6,052 nt of DNA from Oscillospiraceae bacterium. Its GTDB lineage: Bacteria; Bacillota; Clostridia; Oscillospirales; Oscillospiraceae. The notes beneath the pieces were generated by a model that did no database searches, was not told the DNA's origin, and saw nothing but the letters and a program-made list of their open reading frames with translations. The stretch is taken from assembly GCA_028691385.1 (NCBI GenBank), contig JAQUZL010000109.1, forward strand, positions 1 through 6,052, in the 5' to 3' direction. Below are positions 5,762 through 6,052 of this stretch, in pieces (position 1 is the stretch's first letter; each line of letters begins with the position of its first letter). The position numbers and the translations under genes are program-made.

Positions 5762-5800
5762 AAGATTCCCCGGAGAAAATTCTCCGGGGAATCTTTGTTT
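5762..5800 (+). terminator. Intrinsic terminator after the pseudouridine synthase
   Basis: A perfect stem of 15-16 bp (5762-5777 with 5780-5795, arm core GATTCCCCGGAGAA) with a very small loop runs into TTTGTTT (5794-5800). The T-tract is on the plus strand. On the minus strand the hairpin also lies directly downstream of the membrane-protein stop, but only a poor U-tract (UCUUGCGUUC) follows, so termination in that direction would be weaker. The spacer from 5658 to 5761 before it holds no gene I can support. Confidence 0.82.
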
Positions 5801-6052
5801 CATTCGAGGTTCAGCTTGCGGCGCAGCAGAAAGGTGGTTGCAAAGAAGAACGCTGCAGCCAGCGCCGCTGTTTCGGCAAGGGTGACCCAAAGCAGACCAT
5901 AGATCTGATTGTAGGCGGCCAGCGCGGTGGTCATGGAGCCGTCAAAGAACAGCTCTGTGGTGATATTGCTGCCAATGATGCCGGTGACGATCATGATGAC
6001 CACAAAGGCGGTCACCGCGCACAATGAGCGGTGACGATTGCTCAGCTGGCCG
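5800..6052 (-). CDS. Integral membrane protein, C-terminal part (possibly an ABC-2 type permease), 5' partial
   Basis: The frame stays open from the TGA at 5802-5800 to the right edge, giving 84 visible residues of the C-terminus. Two strongly hydrophobic segments are visible. One is at nt about 6018-5956 (CAVTAFVVIMIVTGIIGSNIT), the other at nt about 5901-5824 (IYGLLWVTLAETAALAAAFFF and following). They are joined by a loop with FFDGSM and followed by a basic cytoplasmic-type tail RRKLNLE. The segment GQLSNRHR just before the first helix resembles the loop before the last helices of clostridial multi-pass ABC-2 permeases, but that is a weak recollection. A TTG at 6024-6022 is a possible start but has no good ribosome site, and the upstream in-frame sequence reads as protein, so I treat the gene as continuing past the window. 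Confidence 0.65.
   Translation of the reverse strand, partial: GQLSNRHRSLCAVTAFVVIMIVTGIIGSNITTELFFDGSMTTALAAYNQIYGLLWVTLAETAALAAAFFFATTFLLRRKLNLE

Noticed and set aside
4744..5763. Long minus-strand frames (339 and 276 codons) opposite leuB's end and the pseudouridine synthase
   Set aside because: Both are low-complexity Arg/Pro/Ala/His translations antisense to well-supported genes and they run across a terminator hairpin. They are shadow frames.
1..6052. CRISPR array, insertion sequence, integrase, toxin-antitoxin, defence system or tRNA/rRNA
   Set aside because: I read both strands and found no spaced repeat array, transposase motif, terminal inverted repeats or tRNA-like fold. All long frames belong to housekeeping-type families.

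Overview
The window looks like ordinary chromosome of a GC-rich, Gram-positive anaerobe of the Clostridia type, perhaps a gut Oscillospiraceae/Ruminococcaceae relative. The lineage is inferred from AGGAGG-type ribosome binding sites used with TTG starts, compact intrinsic terminators, an oxygen-sensitive type iron-sulfur 'old yellow' flavoenzyme, and a VanH-like D-lactate dehydrogenase. No 16S rRNA or other lineage marker is present, so this is a guess.

Layout. Positions 2-1276 (+) hold the C-terminal two thirds of an FMN/4Fe-4S/FAD oxidoreductase of the 2,4-dienoyl-CoA reductase / enoate reductase group, cut by the window edge. It converges on a D-2-hydroxyacid (D-lactate type) dehydrogenase at 1322-2299 (-), and one strong hairpin between them can stop both transcripts. 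A divergent, AT-richer control region at 2300-2515 carries a recognisable promoter for each side, a near-identical 15-bp direct repeat lying over both -35 regions, and a perfect palindrome in the leader of the dehydrogenase. Rightward from there come a membrane-anchored phosphodiester glycosidase (NAGPA domain) at 2516-3793 and 3-isopropylmalate dehydrogenase (leuB) at 3831-4904. They are 37 nt apart with no terminator between, so probably co-transcribed, and they end at a textbook terminator. An RluA-family pseudouridine synthase follows at 4965-5657 (+), its ribosome binding site almost touching that terminator. After a short spacer and another strong hairpin comes the C-terminal end of an integral membrane protein at 5800-6052 (-), cut by the right edge.

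The genes do not form an obvious single pathway. Two are redox enzymes of the kind used to dispose of reducing equivalents in fermentation, one is amino-acid biosynthesis standing without leuA/leuC/leuD nearby, one is RNA modification, and two are envelope-associated. I found no mobile element, CRISPR array, phage gene, toxin-antitoxin pair, tRNA or rRNA. I also found no convincing new multi-gene system. The most interesting parts are regulatory: the repeat pair and palindrome in the divergent control region, and the terminator/ribosome-binding-site abutment before the pseudouridine synthase. Two genes appear to start at TTG, and their starts are best assigned from Shine-Dalgarno position rather than by the longest reading frame.
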